Assembly (NCBI GenBank): GCA_964608735.1
Contig: CAZSPL010000102.1
Location: 1-13,127 of the forward strand
Reading direction: 5' to 3'
Source of the DNA: CAZSPL01 sp964608735
Lineage (GTDB): Bacteria > JAJVIF01 > JAPKYR01 > CAZSPL01
Length of the DNA: 13,127 nt
Shown: positions 1 to 6,318 of the stretch, piece by piece
How the letters are laid out: every line of letters starts with the position of its first letter
Position numbering within the stretch: the stretch's first letter is position 1
Notes under the pieces: generated by a model
Database searches by the model: none
What the model saw: only the letters and a program-made list of their open reading frames with translations
What the model was told of the DNA's origin: nothing
Translations under genes and position numbers: made by a program

Positions 1-157
1 GCGTCGCCCCCCTTGAATATTTCAAACCTTTATCTCAAACGGGATTCCCGTCCCGTACAACAAAACCTCCAATTCAGAATTTACATTGCGTCCGGGGGGT
101 TGTCAAGGAGTTAAAGAGAAAAGAAGAAAATTAAAAAGTTTAATGTGAAAATAGAAA

Positions 158-176
158 GGCGAACACAAGGTTCGCC
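158..176. repeat. Small hairpin repeat GGCGAAC-ACAAG-GTTCGCC
   Basis: A perfect 7-bp stem (158-164 with 170-176) closes a 5-nt loop, followed by CCCTACAGG rather than a T-run, so it is not an intrinsic terminator. It has the look of a dispersed intergenic hairpin element. Its copy number elsewhere in the genome cannot be seen from this window. Confidence 0.45.
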
Positions 177-230
177 CCTACAGGCAATCGATTGGCCTCG
201 GGCACGCCAATATTTTTCCATATCCCCTTA

Positions 231-282
231 TTCCATATCCCCCTTGCATACACTATAATTGCATTATTCGCGGTTTTCGGAG
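231..282 (+). promoter_or_regulatory. Promoter and RBS of the first S8 lipoprotein
   Basis: A perfect -10 TATAAT lies at 254-259, within TATAATTGC. The hexamer 17 bp upstream (TTCCAT, 231-236) is a poor -35 and coincides with the second unit of a tandem repeat (TTCCATATCCCC at 216-227 and 231-242). This may be an activator site substituting for a -35. GGAG at 279-282, six bases before the ATG, is the ribosome binding site. Confidence 0.5.
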
Positions 283-288
283 TGACTT

Positions 289-3200
289 ATGAAATACCTT
301 GTCCATAGCTTGATAATCCTCCTTGCGATAATAGTGATTTCGGGCGGATGCGGCAACTCATCGCCGTCGCTGCCTCCTATCCGGGGGGACGCTTCGGGGT
401 ATTCGGAGGGCATTAACGGCCTCTACGGGGTGGATATACCGGGCATTGACAGCAAGTACGGCGATGTGCGCGACATGCCGCGCTATCTCGAGGGGGAAGT
501 GCTGGTGGTGCTTCATTCCACCGCCGATGCGAACGCGTTGTACCCGCTGGCGAAGAAGGCGGGGCTTTCGCTGATGAAGGAAATCAGGCTGATGTGGGGC
601 ACGGTATACCGCATGCGCATCGACAACGGCGCTTCCGTCGAGTCGGTGATAAATGAATTGCTGATGCATCCCGAAGTGCGCTATGCCGAGCCGAACCTCA
701 TCATGTATCCGTGCGACAAGCCGTACTACCCGAACGACCCGCTTTTCGAATATCCCGGCGATGCCGATGATGACCCGTGGAACCACATGTACGACCAGTG
801 GGGCCCGAACCACCTCGGCGCGTCGCTGGTATGGCCGACCGGTAACGGCAGCGCGGATGTGGCGATAGCGGTGCTGGATACCGGCTACCGATGGTCGCAC
901 GAGGATTTGGCAAACCAGATATGGATAAACGAGGATGAGATACCGGACAATGAAATAGACGACGACGAAAATGGATACATAGACGACTGGCGGGGATGGG
1001 ATACCAACAATGACGACAACGACCCATGGCCCGACCCGGGCCCGTCCAGCGGCCATGGCACCGCTTGCTCGGGAGTGGTCGCGGCGGAACAGGATAACGG
1101 CGTGGGGTGCACCGGGATGGCGCCGGGGGTCAAAGTGATGGCGATAAGGTGCGACCTGAGCGGTGGCGGGGGATATACATCGTCGGTCATCGAGGGAGTG
1201 CAGTACGCCTACGACAACGGCGCGACCGCGGTGAGCATGTCGTTCAGGACATATTCAGAGTCCGAAATAATGCACGAGACATTCATCGCGACATACGACG
1301 GCGGTAACGGGCTTCTCCCGGTGGGCGCGGCGGGGAATGAGGATTCGTCATCCGACTGCTGGCCCGCCGACTGGCCGGAAGTGATGGAAATAGGCGCGAC
1401 ATGCTCGTTTTACGAGGACGGCTCGGTGCGCGATTGCAAGCGTCTCAACGCGGCCGATTTCGGATGGGGCTCCAACTGGGGGGAGCACCTCCAGGTAATG
1501 GCCCCGGGCGACCTGTATGTGACTACGAACAACGGGGGCGACAGCGCATATTATGACGGCGGGACCAACGGGACATTCGGTGGGACATCATGCGCTACGC
1601 CATGCGTCGCCGGATGCGTCGGGCTGCTTAAATCATACTTCCCCGATATGACCGCGGCGGAGCTCAAGCAGCGGCTCGATGAAACCGCCGATGACATACA
1701 GGACCCGGGGCACGATGTGCAGTCCGGGTGGGGACGGGTGAATATCTGGCGCGCGATATTCGGCAGCGAGCCGAACGCCGATTCATATGACCCCGACGGG
1801 TTCATCCCGCTCGACGCGAACTTCGAATGGGAATACGACAACATTTTCGATATATCGACATCGGCCGACTACGACTTCGAGGACATATTCGTCGTCGAGT
1901 CGGACGCGACGGGCGCGATGTCGCTGGAGCTTCACCCGATAACCACCGGTGAAGACCTCGACCTCGAAGTTTACCTCACGCCGGAGCTTACGTCGCCAGT
2001 GGCATCGAGTACAGGGCCGAACAACAAGGACAGGCTGACCGAAGAGCTTATCGTGCCATGCGAAGCGGGAGTGAAATATTACGTGCGGGTTTTCTCACCC
2101 GGCGAATACAACTGCACGAATTTCAGATTGCGGGCGGAGACGGAGGAATTTCAGTGGTGGATAGAGTGGACATCGCTCGCGCCGCCTTACATCTTCAACG
2201 GCTCCACCGGCGTGCCGCTCCTGCAGCTCGACATATACACCAACCTGTTGATTACCATCGGCGATATCCGTCCCTATGTCACCGGGGATATACCGCTGAG
2301 CCTCGCCAATCATTTTTATCTCTATAAAGACACGAACGGTTCGGGCGAATGGGAGAAAACTTATGACGCGCTCGTCTCGACGGCGTCGCCCGCCGGAACC
2401 AACCAGATGATGTTCCCCAACTTACTCGATGTGTGCGATTACGATAACCCGCTGACATATTTCATCGTCGCCGATGTCGGCCCGACATCGCTGGGATACA
2501 ACGTGACGTTCGGCGCGGGACTTCGGACATACAAGGATTTCGGCATCTGGCAGAATGCCACGCTTGTTAACGACCCGTTCCCCATACTGAGCGACCTTGT
2601 GATCTTCAGCGAAGACCACGATCCTCCGGTGTGGGATACGACGACCGGCGTGCAGGATGTCAAGGACAACTTCGAGTCGGTGTCGCTTTATTGGAACAAC
2701 GCGACCGACGTTCTCAGCGAACCGACCGGGTATAACGTTTATTACACCGAGGATGACCCGCCGGATATCGCATCGGCCGATGTGATAGAGGATATCGGTT
2801 TCCACGCCGGCGGGGCCTACGATCACGCCGCGTCGGTGCACAGCCTCGTTAACGACCATACATATTTCTTCTGCGTGCGCGCGGAGGATGCATCGGGCAA
2901 CGAGGAGAGCAACCTCGTGTGGCTCGAAGGCAATCCCAACGGGTCGTCCGACCCGGAGCACCCGATGGTCATCGGGTCTGTGTATACGGGCGGAAGCGCG
3001 ACCGAAGTGTCGGTGCATGACCAGATAGCCTACGTCGCCTGCGGGAGCGGCGGAGTGGTCGTCGTCGATTGCACTGTACCCACCGAACCGGTAGTGGTCG
3101 ACAATTACCCGGCGGCTGCCTGCTCTGGGATCATGTATCATGAGGGTCAGGATCTGGTTTACGCGGCGATCCAGGAAGGGCTTGTCATCCTCGACCCGAG

Positions 3201-3837
3201 CGGCGGGGGTAGTATCACGGCGGTCGGGTCGTATCCGATGGCGAACGCGCAGGATGTTTATGTCGACGGCGACACGGCCTATGTCGCCGCATGGGGCGGC
3301 GAACTGAGGGTGCTCGACGTGAGCGAGCCGACATTACCGGTGTCCCTCGGTTCCGTGGGTATCGGCGGATTCGCGTCGTTCAAGGGGATATCCGCGAGCG
3401 ATGGCTATGTATACTGCGCGACATCGTGGACCGGCCTGAAGATAGTCGATGCCACCACGCCGTCCGCCCCGGCGGTCGTATGCGAGCTGAGCCTCGGCAG
3501 TTATACCGGGGAAATCGCGTTGTGGGGCGACTACGCGCTTGTGTCGGGTTGGTGGCAGCAGAGGCTGTATGTTGTCGACATAAGCACGCCGGAGGAGGCG
3601 TTCGTCGCGGGGGAGATGTATTTCGCCTACGGCCAGGGCGGGGGCGTCGCGGTGAGGAATGACACCTATGTTCATGTCGGGACATTCTCGACGACGCTGA
3701 TGAGTATCGACTGGAGCAATATCGAGGACATGGTGGTGGCGGGTACGGTGGAGACCCATGGCGCGGACGGGCTTTTCTACGACGGGGAATATTTATACGC
3801 CGCCGAAAACGAAGACGGCCTGACGATTATTTTGTAA
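289..3837 (+). CDS. S8 (subtilisin-like) serine peptidase lipoprotein with LVIVD-type propeller
   Basis: This 1182-residue exported protease begins with a lipoprotein signal peptide ending ISGGC (Cys21; Ser at -3 is less canonical than in its paralogue). Residues about 68-140 resemble a fervidolysin-type propeptide. The S8 catalytic domain follows (about 170-490), with a complete triad: Asp197 (AVLDTG), His256 (SGHGT), Ser434 (GGTSCATP), and the oxyanion Asn350 (AAGN). Residues about 515-625 look like a pre-peptidase C-terminal beta domain. A further beta-rich stretch and a fibronectin-III-like module (about 800-900) come next. Residues about 915-1182 are repeated blades of the 'DVYVDGDTAYVA...LRVLDVS' type, typical of LVIVD beta-propellers. 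The likely role is an envelope-anchored or surface protease; the substrate is unknown. The ATG at 289 is supported by GGAG at 279-282 and by the signal peptide. The paralogue at 9287-12826 has the same architecture. Confidence 0.93.
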   Translation: MKYLVHSLIILLAIIVISGGCGNSSPSLPPIRGDASGYSEGINGLYGVDIPGIDSKYGDVRDMPRYLEGEVLVVLHSTADANALYPLAKKAGLSLMKEIRLMWGTVYRMRIDNGASVESVINELLMHPEVRYAEPNLIMYPCDKPYYPNDPLFEYPGDADDDPWNHMYDQWGPNHLGASLVWPTGNGSADVAIAVLDTGYRWSHEDLANQIWINEDEIPDNEIDDDENGYIDDWRGWDTNNDDNDPWPDPGPSSGHGTACSGVVAAEQDNGVGCTGMAPGVKVMAIRCDLSGGGGYTSSVIEGVQYAYDNGATAVSMSFRTYSESEIMHETFIATYDGGNGLLPVGAAGNEDSSSDCWPADWPEVMEIGATCSFYEDGSVRDCKRLNAADFGWGSNWGEHLQVMAPGDLYVTTNNGGDSAYYDGGTNGTFGGTSCATPCVAGCVGLLKSYFPDMTAAELKQRLDETADDIQDPGHDVQSGWGRVNIWRAIFGSEPNADSYDPDGFIPLDANFEWEYDNIFDISTSADYDFEDIFVVESDATGAMSLELHPITTGEDLDLEVYLTPELTSPVASSTGPNNKDRLTEELIVPCEAGVKYYVRVFSPGEYNCTNFRLRAETEEFQWWIEWTSLAPPYIFNGSTGVPLLQLDIYTNLLITIGDIRPYVTGDIPLSLANHFYLYKDTNGSGEWEKTYDALVSTASPAGTNQMMFPNLLDVCDYDNPLTYFIVADVGPTSLGYNVTFGAGLRTYKDFGIWQNATLVNDPFPILSDLVIFSEDHDPPVWDTTTGVQDVKDNFESVSLYWNNATDVLSEPTGYNVYYTEDDPPDIASADVIEDIGFHAGGAYDHAASVHSLVNDHTYFFCVRAEDASGNEESNLVWLEGNPNGSSDPEHPMVIGSVYTGGSATEVSVHDQIAYVACGSGGVVVVDCTVPTEPVVVDNYPAAACSGIMYHEGQDLVYAAIQEGLVILDPSGGGSITAVGSYPMANAQDVYVDGDTAYVAAWGGELRVLDVSEPTLPVSLGSVGIGGFASFKGISASDGYVYCATSWTGLKIVDATTPSAPAVVCELSLGSYTGEIALWGDYALVSGWWQQRLYVVDISTPEEAFVAGEMYFAYGQGGGVAVRNDTYVHVGTFSTTLMSIDWSNIEDMVVAGTVETHGADGLFYDGEYLYAAENEDGLTIIL

Positions 3838-3872
3838 GGTGTAAGCCCATGGGAGGGGTACTCTTTGGGATC

Positions 3873-3889
3873 GCGGGCTGCCAGCCCGC
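3873..3889. repeat. GC-rich hairpin GCGGGCT-GCC-AGCCCGC
   Basis: A perfect 7-bp stem with a 3-nt loop lies 35 bp after the S8 stop codon. It could attenuate or stabilise the 3' end of the transcript, but no T-run follows (ATGGATTAATC), so it is not a classical terminator. Confidence 0.5.
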
Positions 3890-3953
3890 ATGGATTAATC
3901 TTCGAAATGCATAATTGGTGCTATGCGTCTTTGCGATGCCGCGTTGCGGGTGC

Positions 3954-3986
3954 CACGCCCACTTCGAGTCTTCGAGAATGGGCGTG
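3954..3986. repeat. Hairpin CACGCCCA / TGGGCGTG with an internal CTTCGAG repeat
   Basis: An 8-bp perfect inverted repeat (3954-3961 and 3979-3986) encloses a 17-nt loop that contains CTTCGAG twice (3962-3968 and 3970-3976). It sits 17 bp outside the orphan tRNA fragment, so it probably belongs to the ancestral chromosome rather than to the island. Confidence 0.5.
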
Positions 3987-4003
3987 TCTTGAAATGAAAA
4001 AAC

Positions 4004-4026
4004 TCGGGGAGGGGGGATTTGAACCC
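4004..4026. repeat. Distal attachment-site repeat: orphan tRNA-Pro 3' fragment
   Basis: Twenty-three bases are identical to 6183-6205; the first flanking base differs on both sides (4003 and 4027). Read on the minus strand it is the T-loop region, acceptor strand and discriminator of tRNA-Pro, but the rest of the tRNA is absent. I interpret it as the displaced original 3' end of the tRNA gene. Confidence 0.8.
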
Positions 4027-4069
4027 TTCAACACCTTAACTTGCTTTGATAGAATGGTTTTTGTGTAGG

Positions 4070-4113
4070 GCTAGCTCAATAGGTTTATATATCCCGCTCA
4101 CATTGAGATTAGC
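4070..4113. repeat. Imperfect inverted repeat at the distal end of the island
   Basis: GCTA + CTCAAT (4070-4073, 4075-4080) pairs with ATTGAG + TAGC (4102-4107, 4110-4113) across a 21-nt AT-rich loop, just after the HNH stop codon. There is no T-run on the minus strand, so it is not an obvious intrinsic terminator. It may be a weak 3' stem-loop of the operon mRNA or part of a recombinase binding region. Confidence 0.35.
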
Positions 4114-4116
4114 GTA

Positions 4117-4719
4117 TCACTGGGTCATTCGCCTTGGCAGGAGTGCTTTCACGATTCCTGATAAATTATCAACAAAGCTGTTAATTTCTTCTGTCCACTC
4201 AAGAGTGGCTTCGGGATCTGGCTCCGAACAAATTTTACGATATCGGTGAACCTGTATGATTGCCTGCTTAACATTGTTTCTCAATTTCCTTTGCATAAGA
4301 ACAGAAGGATCGTTCAACCGAAATTTCTCAATCATTCCTTTACCTGAAGCTGCTTCGCTTTCCAGCATTGCGTCTTCGTGTTCTCTGAAATGGTCATCAA
4401 AATCATCACTACATGGGTCAAGAATCCTCCATCCACGGCCGTCGGCATCATAAGGTTGCATTCTTCCTTTACGTCTGTTACAAGGCATACAAGCATATAG
4501 TAAGTTAGTTGGGTCGCATATCCTGTCCGGAGCAATAGATTTCGGCATAAAATGCTCGACAGCAAAATTACTCGAACCATTTGCCTGGCTTTCCCAAACA
4601 CCGCAATAAGCACACGAATGATGGAAATCTCGGCGCAAAGGCTCCTTAAAATCCCGGTAATGGGTTATTGTGCGAGCTTGGGCTAAGGCAATTGTCCTAT
4701 TCCGTTCAATCAAGCTCAC
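4117..4719 (-). CDS. HNH endonuclease, zinc-coordinating type (third gene of the operon)
   Basis: The 200-residue protein has a compact HNH nuclease core: Cys36-x2-Cys39, Glu55-His56 (AVEHFMPKS), Asn72 (PTNLLYACMPC), Cys77-x2-Cys80, followed by N-R-R-K-G. The four cysteines should bind a structural zinc, and His56/Asn72 belong to the beta-beta-alpha-metal active site. This 'EHFxPKS...NLLYAC..CN..K' style is shared by HNH proteins such as the PtuB effectors of Septu and retron systems. That is a resemblance of style, not proven orthology. The C-terminal 100 residues are helical and unrecognised. The GTG start overlaps the TAG stop of the preceding gene by one base (TAGTG), with GAGGA six bases upstream, so translation is probably coupled. 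It probably acts as the nucleic-acid-cutting effector of the operon. Confidence 0.85.
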   Translation of the reverse strand: MSLIERNRTIALAQARTITHYRDFKEPLRRDFHHSCAYCGVWESQANGSSNFAVEHFMPKSIAPDRICDPTNLLYACMPCNRRKGRMQPYDADGRGWRILDPCSDDFDDHFREHEDAMLESEAASGKGMIEKFRLNDPSVLMQRKLRNNVKQAIIQVHRYRKICSEPDPEATLEWTEEINSFVDNLSGIVKALLPRRMTQ

Positions 4720-5228
4720 TAGGTTTCCTCGGGGTCCTGTATCCGCGCTTCAAGCTTTCCTAGAAGCTCTGCACTTTGGTCGAGTAACTGATTGAATCTA
4801 TTAAGAAGCTCTTGTTCGGCCGCAGTTGGGCTCTGCACTCCAATCAAATCATCTATCTGCTTTTGAATTGAATCGAGTCTAACTTCATCAAGCCTACTAA
4901 AAGAACCTCGAATTTTCTTCGTGATTAGTTCATTTTCAAGATCTGAAAGGTAAGAAAGCTTAGCCTCAACGCGCTGCAAACTCATCGTAATTTGACTGAA
5001 ATTGAATTGCTTCTGCTCACCGATTTTATAGTTATATGCACTTCTAACACCTCTCCTGAGCTTAACGAAACGGTTTAAGGATTCCCTTATGTAATCAGTG
5101 GGCTTGGTTCGTTGAGGCCAATCAAAAGAAGAATGCATTAAATAAACAGCGCTGCCTTTATAGCGTTGATTATCGCTATCCGAAAATTGGATGCTCTTGA
5201 CAGGAGTAGTGTTCACCTCAATCCTCAC
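4719..5228 (-). CDS. Coiled-coil protein of unknown function (second gene of the operon)
   Basis: I do not recognise this 169-residue protein. The N-terminal 75 residues look beta-rich then basic (FVKLRRGVRSAYNYKIG), with aromatic patches such as SSFDWPQR. Residues about 78-165 are heptad-rich (SLQRVEAKLSYLSDLENEL, LNRFNQLLDQSAELLGKLEA) and should form a long helical hairpin or coiled coil. There is no signal peptide or membrane segment, so it is cytosolic. The longest frame begins with GTG at 5228, inside the upstream gene. A second GTG four codons later (5216) is better placed: GAGG lies six bases before it, and it starts one base after the upstream TGA. The true start may therefore be 5216. 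Its role may be to tether or regulate the HNH protein or the first-gene product; this is inferred from operon position only. Confidence 0.8.
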   Translation of the reverse strand: MRIEVNTTPVKSIQFSDSDNQRYKGSAVYLMHSSFDWPQRTKPTDYIRESLNRFVKLRRGVRSAYNYKIGEQKQFNFSQITMSLQRVEAKLSYLSDLENELITKKIRGSFSRLDEVRLDSIQKQIDDLIGVQSPTAAEQELLNRFNQLLDQSAELLGKLEARIQDPEET

Positions 5229-5922
5229 TCTCCAGCTTGGACGCGATTTTTTCTAAAGCTTTGAGCTGCTTCATTGTCATATTTAAACTGTGTATAAGCA
5301 ACTCAAGTATGTTGATGTCACAAGCAAAATCGAAGTAATCAGTACCAGCTGCATCAAAGTTTAAGCGCACCTTTGCTACTGGCGTAAACCTTTCAAAATC
5401 TAAAGCTGGATTATACGAAGCTTCTGTTACCGCGGGAGAGAAGTCTTCTTTAAAAATGGCTCGGAGGTCGCATGCGGTAACTGCGGAATTCAGTAATCTT
5501 GTGTTGCGACTCCTGATATATGAAGCCTTAGTGGATATCTCCCATCTCTCTTGAGCATACCTTAATTCTAGGAAAAAGTTCTTCAAGGGCTTCAGATTAT
5601 GATTAGGTGCAAACCTAGCTCCTAAAATCTCAAGGATCTCAGAAGGCTCGTTAGATTCCTGACTGCTCAACAACCATATTCCATAAATGGCTAACCAAGG
5701 ATTGATGTAAGCTCCACTTGGCAAATAATTGAGTAAGCTCGAAAAAAACTGGTGAAGCTGCAATACGGTAGGCTCAGGATCAGACGTTAAAAACGAGGCT
5801 ATCTTAGATAAATCCTCCTCCTTTACTGAAAGAAGGGCGCTGAAAGTATCTGGAAATTGCGGGAATTCTTCAATCCTTCCAAGAATTCGATCCCGAATTT
5901 CCTGACTGGATGTATTCACCAT
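5218..5922 (-). CDS. Uncharacterised protein, possibly COMM-like C-terminus (first gene of the operon)
   Basis: This 234-residue cytosolic protein has no family I can name with confidence. Residues 1-150 appear all-helical (for example SKIASFLTSDPEPTVLQLHQ, then PWLAIYGIWLLSSQ). Residues about 178-230 read as two beta strands followed by a long amphipathic helix (TPVAKVRLNFD...YFDFACDINILELLIHSL). By eye this resembles the COMM domain of eukaryotic COMMD proteins, which also follow a helical N-domain in proteins of about 200 residues. That is a hypothesis, not an assignment. The ATG at 5922 has an excellent AGGAGG five bases upstream and a good promoter before it, so this is the lead gene. 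It overlaps the next reading frame by up to 11 bases. It may act as sensor or adaptor for the HNH effector. Confidence 0.82.
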   Translation of the reverse strand: MVNTSSQEIRDRILGRIEEFPQFPDTFSALLSVKEEDLSKIASFLTSDPEPTVLQLHQFFSSLLNYLPSGAYINPWLAIYGIWLLSSQESNEPSEILEILGARFAPNHNLKPLKNFFLELRYAQERWEISTKASYIRSRNTRLLNSAVTACDLRAIFKEDFSPAVTEASYNPALDFERFTPVAKVRLNFDAAGTDYFDFACDINILELLIHSLNMTMKQLKALEKIASKLESED

Positions 5923-5925
5923 TTA

Positions 5926-5974
5926 TCCTCCTGATCCCAGAATTAATGATACCTTATACCTTCTTCCGGTTCAA
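5926..5974 (-). promoter_or_regulatory. Promoter and RBS of the HNH operon
   Basis: On the minus strand TTGAAC (5969-5974) is followed after exactly 17 bp by TATCAT (5946-5951), matching the sigma-70 consensus at four and five of six positions. Transcription should start near 5939, giving a leader of under 20 bases with AGGAGG (about 5927-5932) before the ATG. The island thus carries its own constitutive-looking promoter and does not rely on tRNA transcription. Confidence 0.6.
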
Positions 5975-6145
5975 GCAAGGCCAATCTGCATAAAACGCAC
6001 TCGCAGTGTCTCGATGTTCTGAGCTTCTCTTTCATTGCGCCTCTAGCTTTCCAGCTAGTCTATCTACATGGCTAAGAAACCTGAAGACTACGTGACCGAA
6101 ATCCAGGTACTGGTCAAGAAAGCATAGGTGAGGAAGCCATAAATT
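5975..6145. other. Non-coding island arm between the operon and the tRNA terminator
   Basis: No credible gene is present. A 6-bp hairpin, CTAGCT-TTCC-AGCTAG, lies at 6043-6058. A 19-codon open frame at 6068-6127 (beginning MAKKPEDYV) has no ribosome binding site and is treated as chance or a gene remnant. An integrase would be expected beside the attachment site in a complete island, but none fits here. Confidence 0.45.
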
Positions 6146-6171
6146 AAAAGCCCCCGATGAGGGGGCTTTTT
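6146..6171 (-). terminator. Intrinsic terminator after tRNA-Pro
   Basis: A perfect 10-bp stem (AAAAGCCCCC 6146-6155, GGGGGCTTTT 6161-6170) with loop GATGA starts 12 bases past the tRNA 3' end. Because the stem has A/T-rich ends on both sides it should work in both directions, closing the tRNA transcript and shielding the tRNA from rightward transcription. It lies inside the island, which therefore supplies a new terminator for the tRNA. Confidence 0.85.
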
Positions 6172-6182
6172 GTCATCGAACA

Positions 6183-6205
6183 TCGGGGAGGGGGGATTTG
6201 AACCC
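6183..6205. repeat. Proximal attachment-site repeat within tRNA-Pro
   Basis: This copy of the 23-bp direct repeat forms the 3' part of the tRNA (discriminator, 3' acceptor strand, T-arm 3' strand and most of the T loop). The element therefore regenerates a functional tRNA on insertion, as is usual for tRNA-targeting recombinases. Confidence 0.8.
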
Positions 6206-6257
6206 CCGGCCTCTGGTACCCGAAACCAGCACTCTAACCGGGCTGAGCTACTCCCCG
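6183..6257 (-). tRNA. tRNA-Pro (anticodon CGG)
   Basis: The gene folds as a full cloverleaf. The acceptor stem CGGGGAG (6251-6257) pairs with CTCCCCG (6184-6190), and the discriminator is A at 6183. The D arm has GCTC/GAGT. The anticodon arm is CTGGT-TTCGGGT-ACCAG, giving CGG with G at position 37 as in proline tRNAs. The T arm is GGGGG-TTCAAAT-CCCCC. It decodes CCG. CCA is not encoded. The last 23 bases are duplicated at 4004-4026, so this tRNA is the integration site of the neighbouring mini-island, and its 3' end is probably supplied by the element. Confidence 0.95.
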
Positions 6258-6269
6258 AGGCGGCAAGAA

Positions 6270-6297
6270 AATATACCACAATATGACCGGTTTGCAA
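6270..6297 (-). promoter_or_regulatory. Promoter of tRNA-Pro
   Basis: On the minus strand TTGCAA (6292-6297) and TATATT (6270-6275) are separated by 16 bp, placing the transcription start a few bases upstream of the mature tRNA 5' end at 6257. It lies in the short gap behind yjbQ, so the tRNA can be transcribed independently. Confidence 0.6.
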
Positions 6298-6318
6298 GGG
6301 CGGGCGACCCCTACTTCT

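Larger units (their letters stand above)
1..288. other. Intergenic region upstream of the first S8 peptidase
   Basis: I see no credible gene here. The stretch holds a small inverted repeat at 39-51 (ACGGG/CCCGT), an A-rich tract around 113-157, a perfect 7-bp hairpin at 158-176, a tandem 12-mer at 216-242 and the promoter of the downstream gene near 254-259. If a gene ends or begins to the left of the window, none of its coding sequence is visible. Confidence 0.6.
3838..4003. other. Intergenic region between the S8 gene and the mini-island
   Basis: No gene is supported. The region contains two GC-rich hairpins (3873-3889 and 3954-3986). On the minus strand, a T6 run (A6 at 3997-4002) lies immediately after the orphan tRNA fragment and may be a remnant of the original tRNA-Pro terminator before the island inserted. 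Confidence 0.5.
4004..6205. mobile_element. Mini-island integrated at the 3' end of tRNA-Pro, without integrase
   Basis: A 23-bp perfect direct repeat occurs at 4004-4026 and 6183-6205. The right copy is the discriminator base, the 3' acceptor strand and most of the T arm of the intact tRNA-Pro gene. The left copy has no tRNA attached. Repetition of a tRNA 3' end is the usual scar of site-specific integration by a tyrosine recombinase. The 2.2 kb between the copies is visibly AT-richer than the flanks (22 of 60 G/C at 4141-4200, against 32 of 60 at 9901-9960). It carries only a three-gene operon. No integrase or excisionase is visible, so movement would need a recombinase in trans, or the element has been reduced by deletion. 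Confidence 0.75.

Noticed and set aside
358..1056. Long minus-strand frames opposite the two S8 genes (for example 232 aa at 358-1056 and 259 aa at 9416-10195)
   Set aside because: These are shadows of the codon-biased S8 genes; their translations are His/Arg/Val-rich with no domain, and no RBS or promoter is associated.
3865..4249. Small plus-strand frames over the distal island boundary (67 aa each)
   Set aside because: They cross the hairpin and att-repeat sequences and overlap the HNH gene antisense; no RBS and no protein-like pattern.
6068..6127. 19-codon open frame (MAKKPEDYV...) beside the island end
   Set aside because: No ribosome binding site, no promoter and no recognisable family; it could be a relic of a longer gene but cannot be supported.
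6146..6171. Terminator hairpin as evidence for a plus-strand gene ending at 6127
   Set aside because: The symmetric stem is explained by tRNA-Pro termination on the minus strand; no supported plus-strand gene lies upstream.
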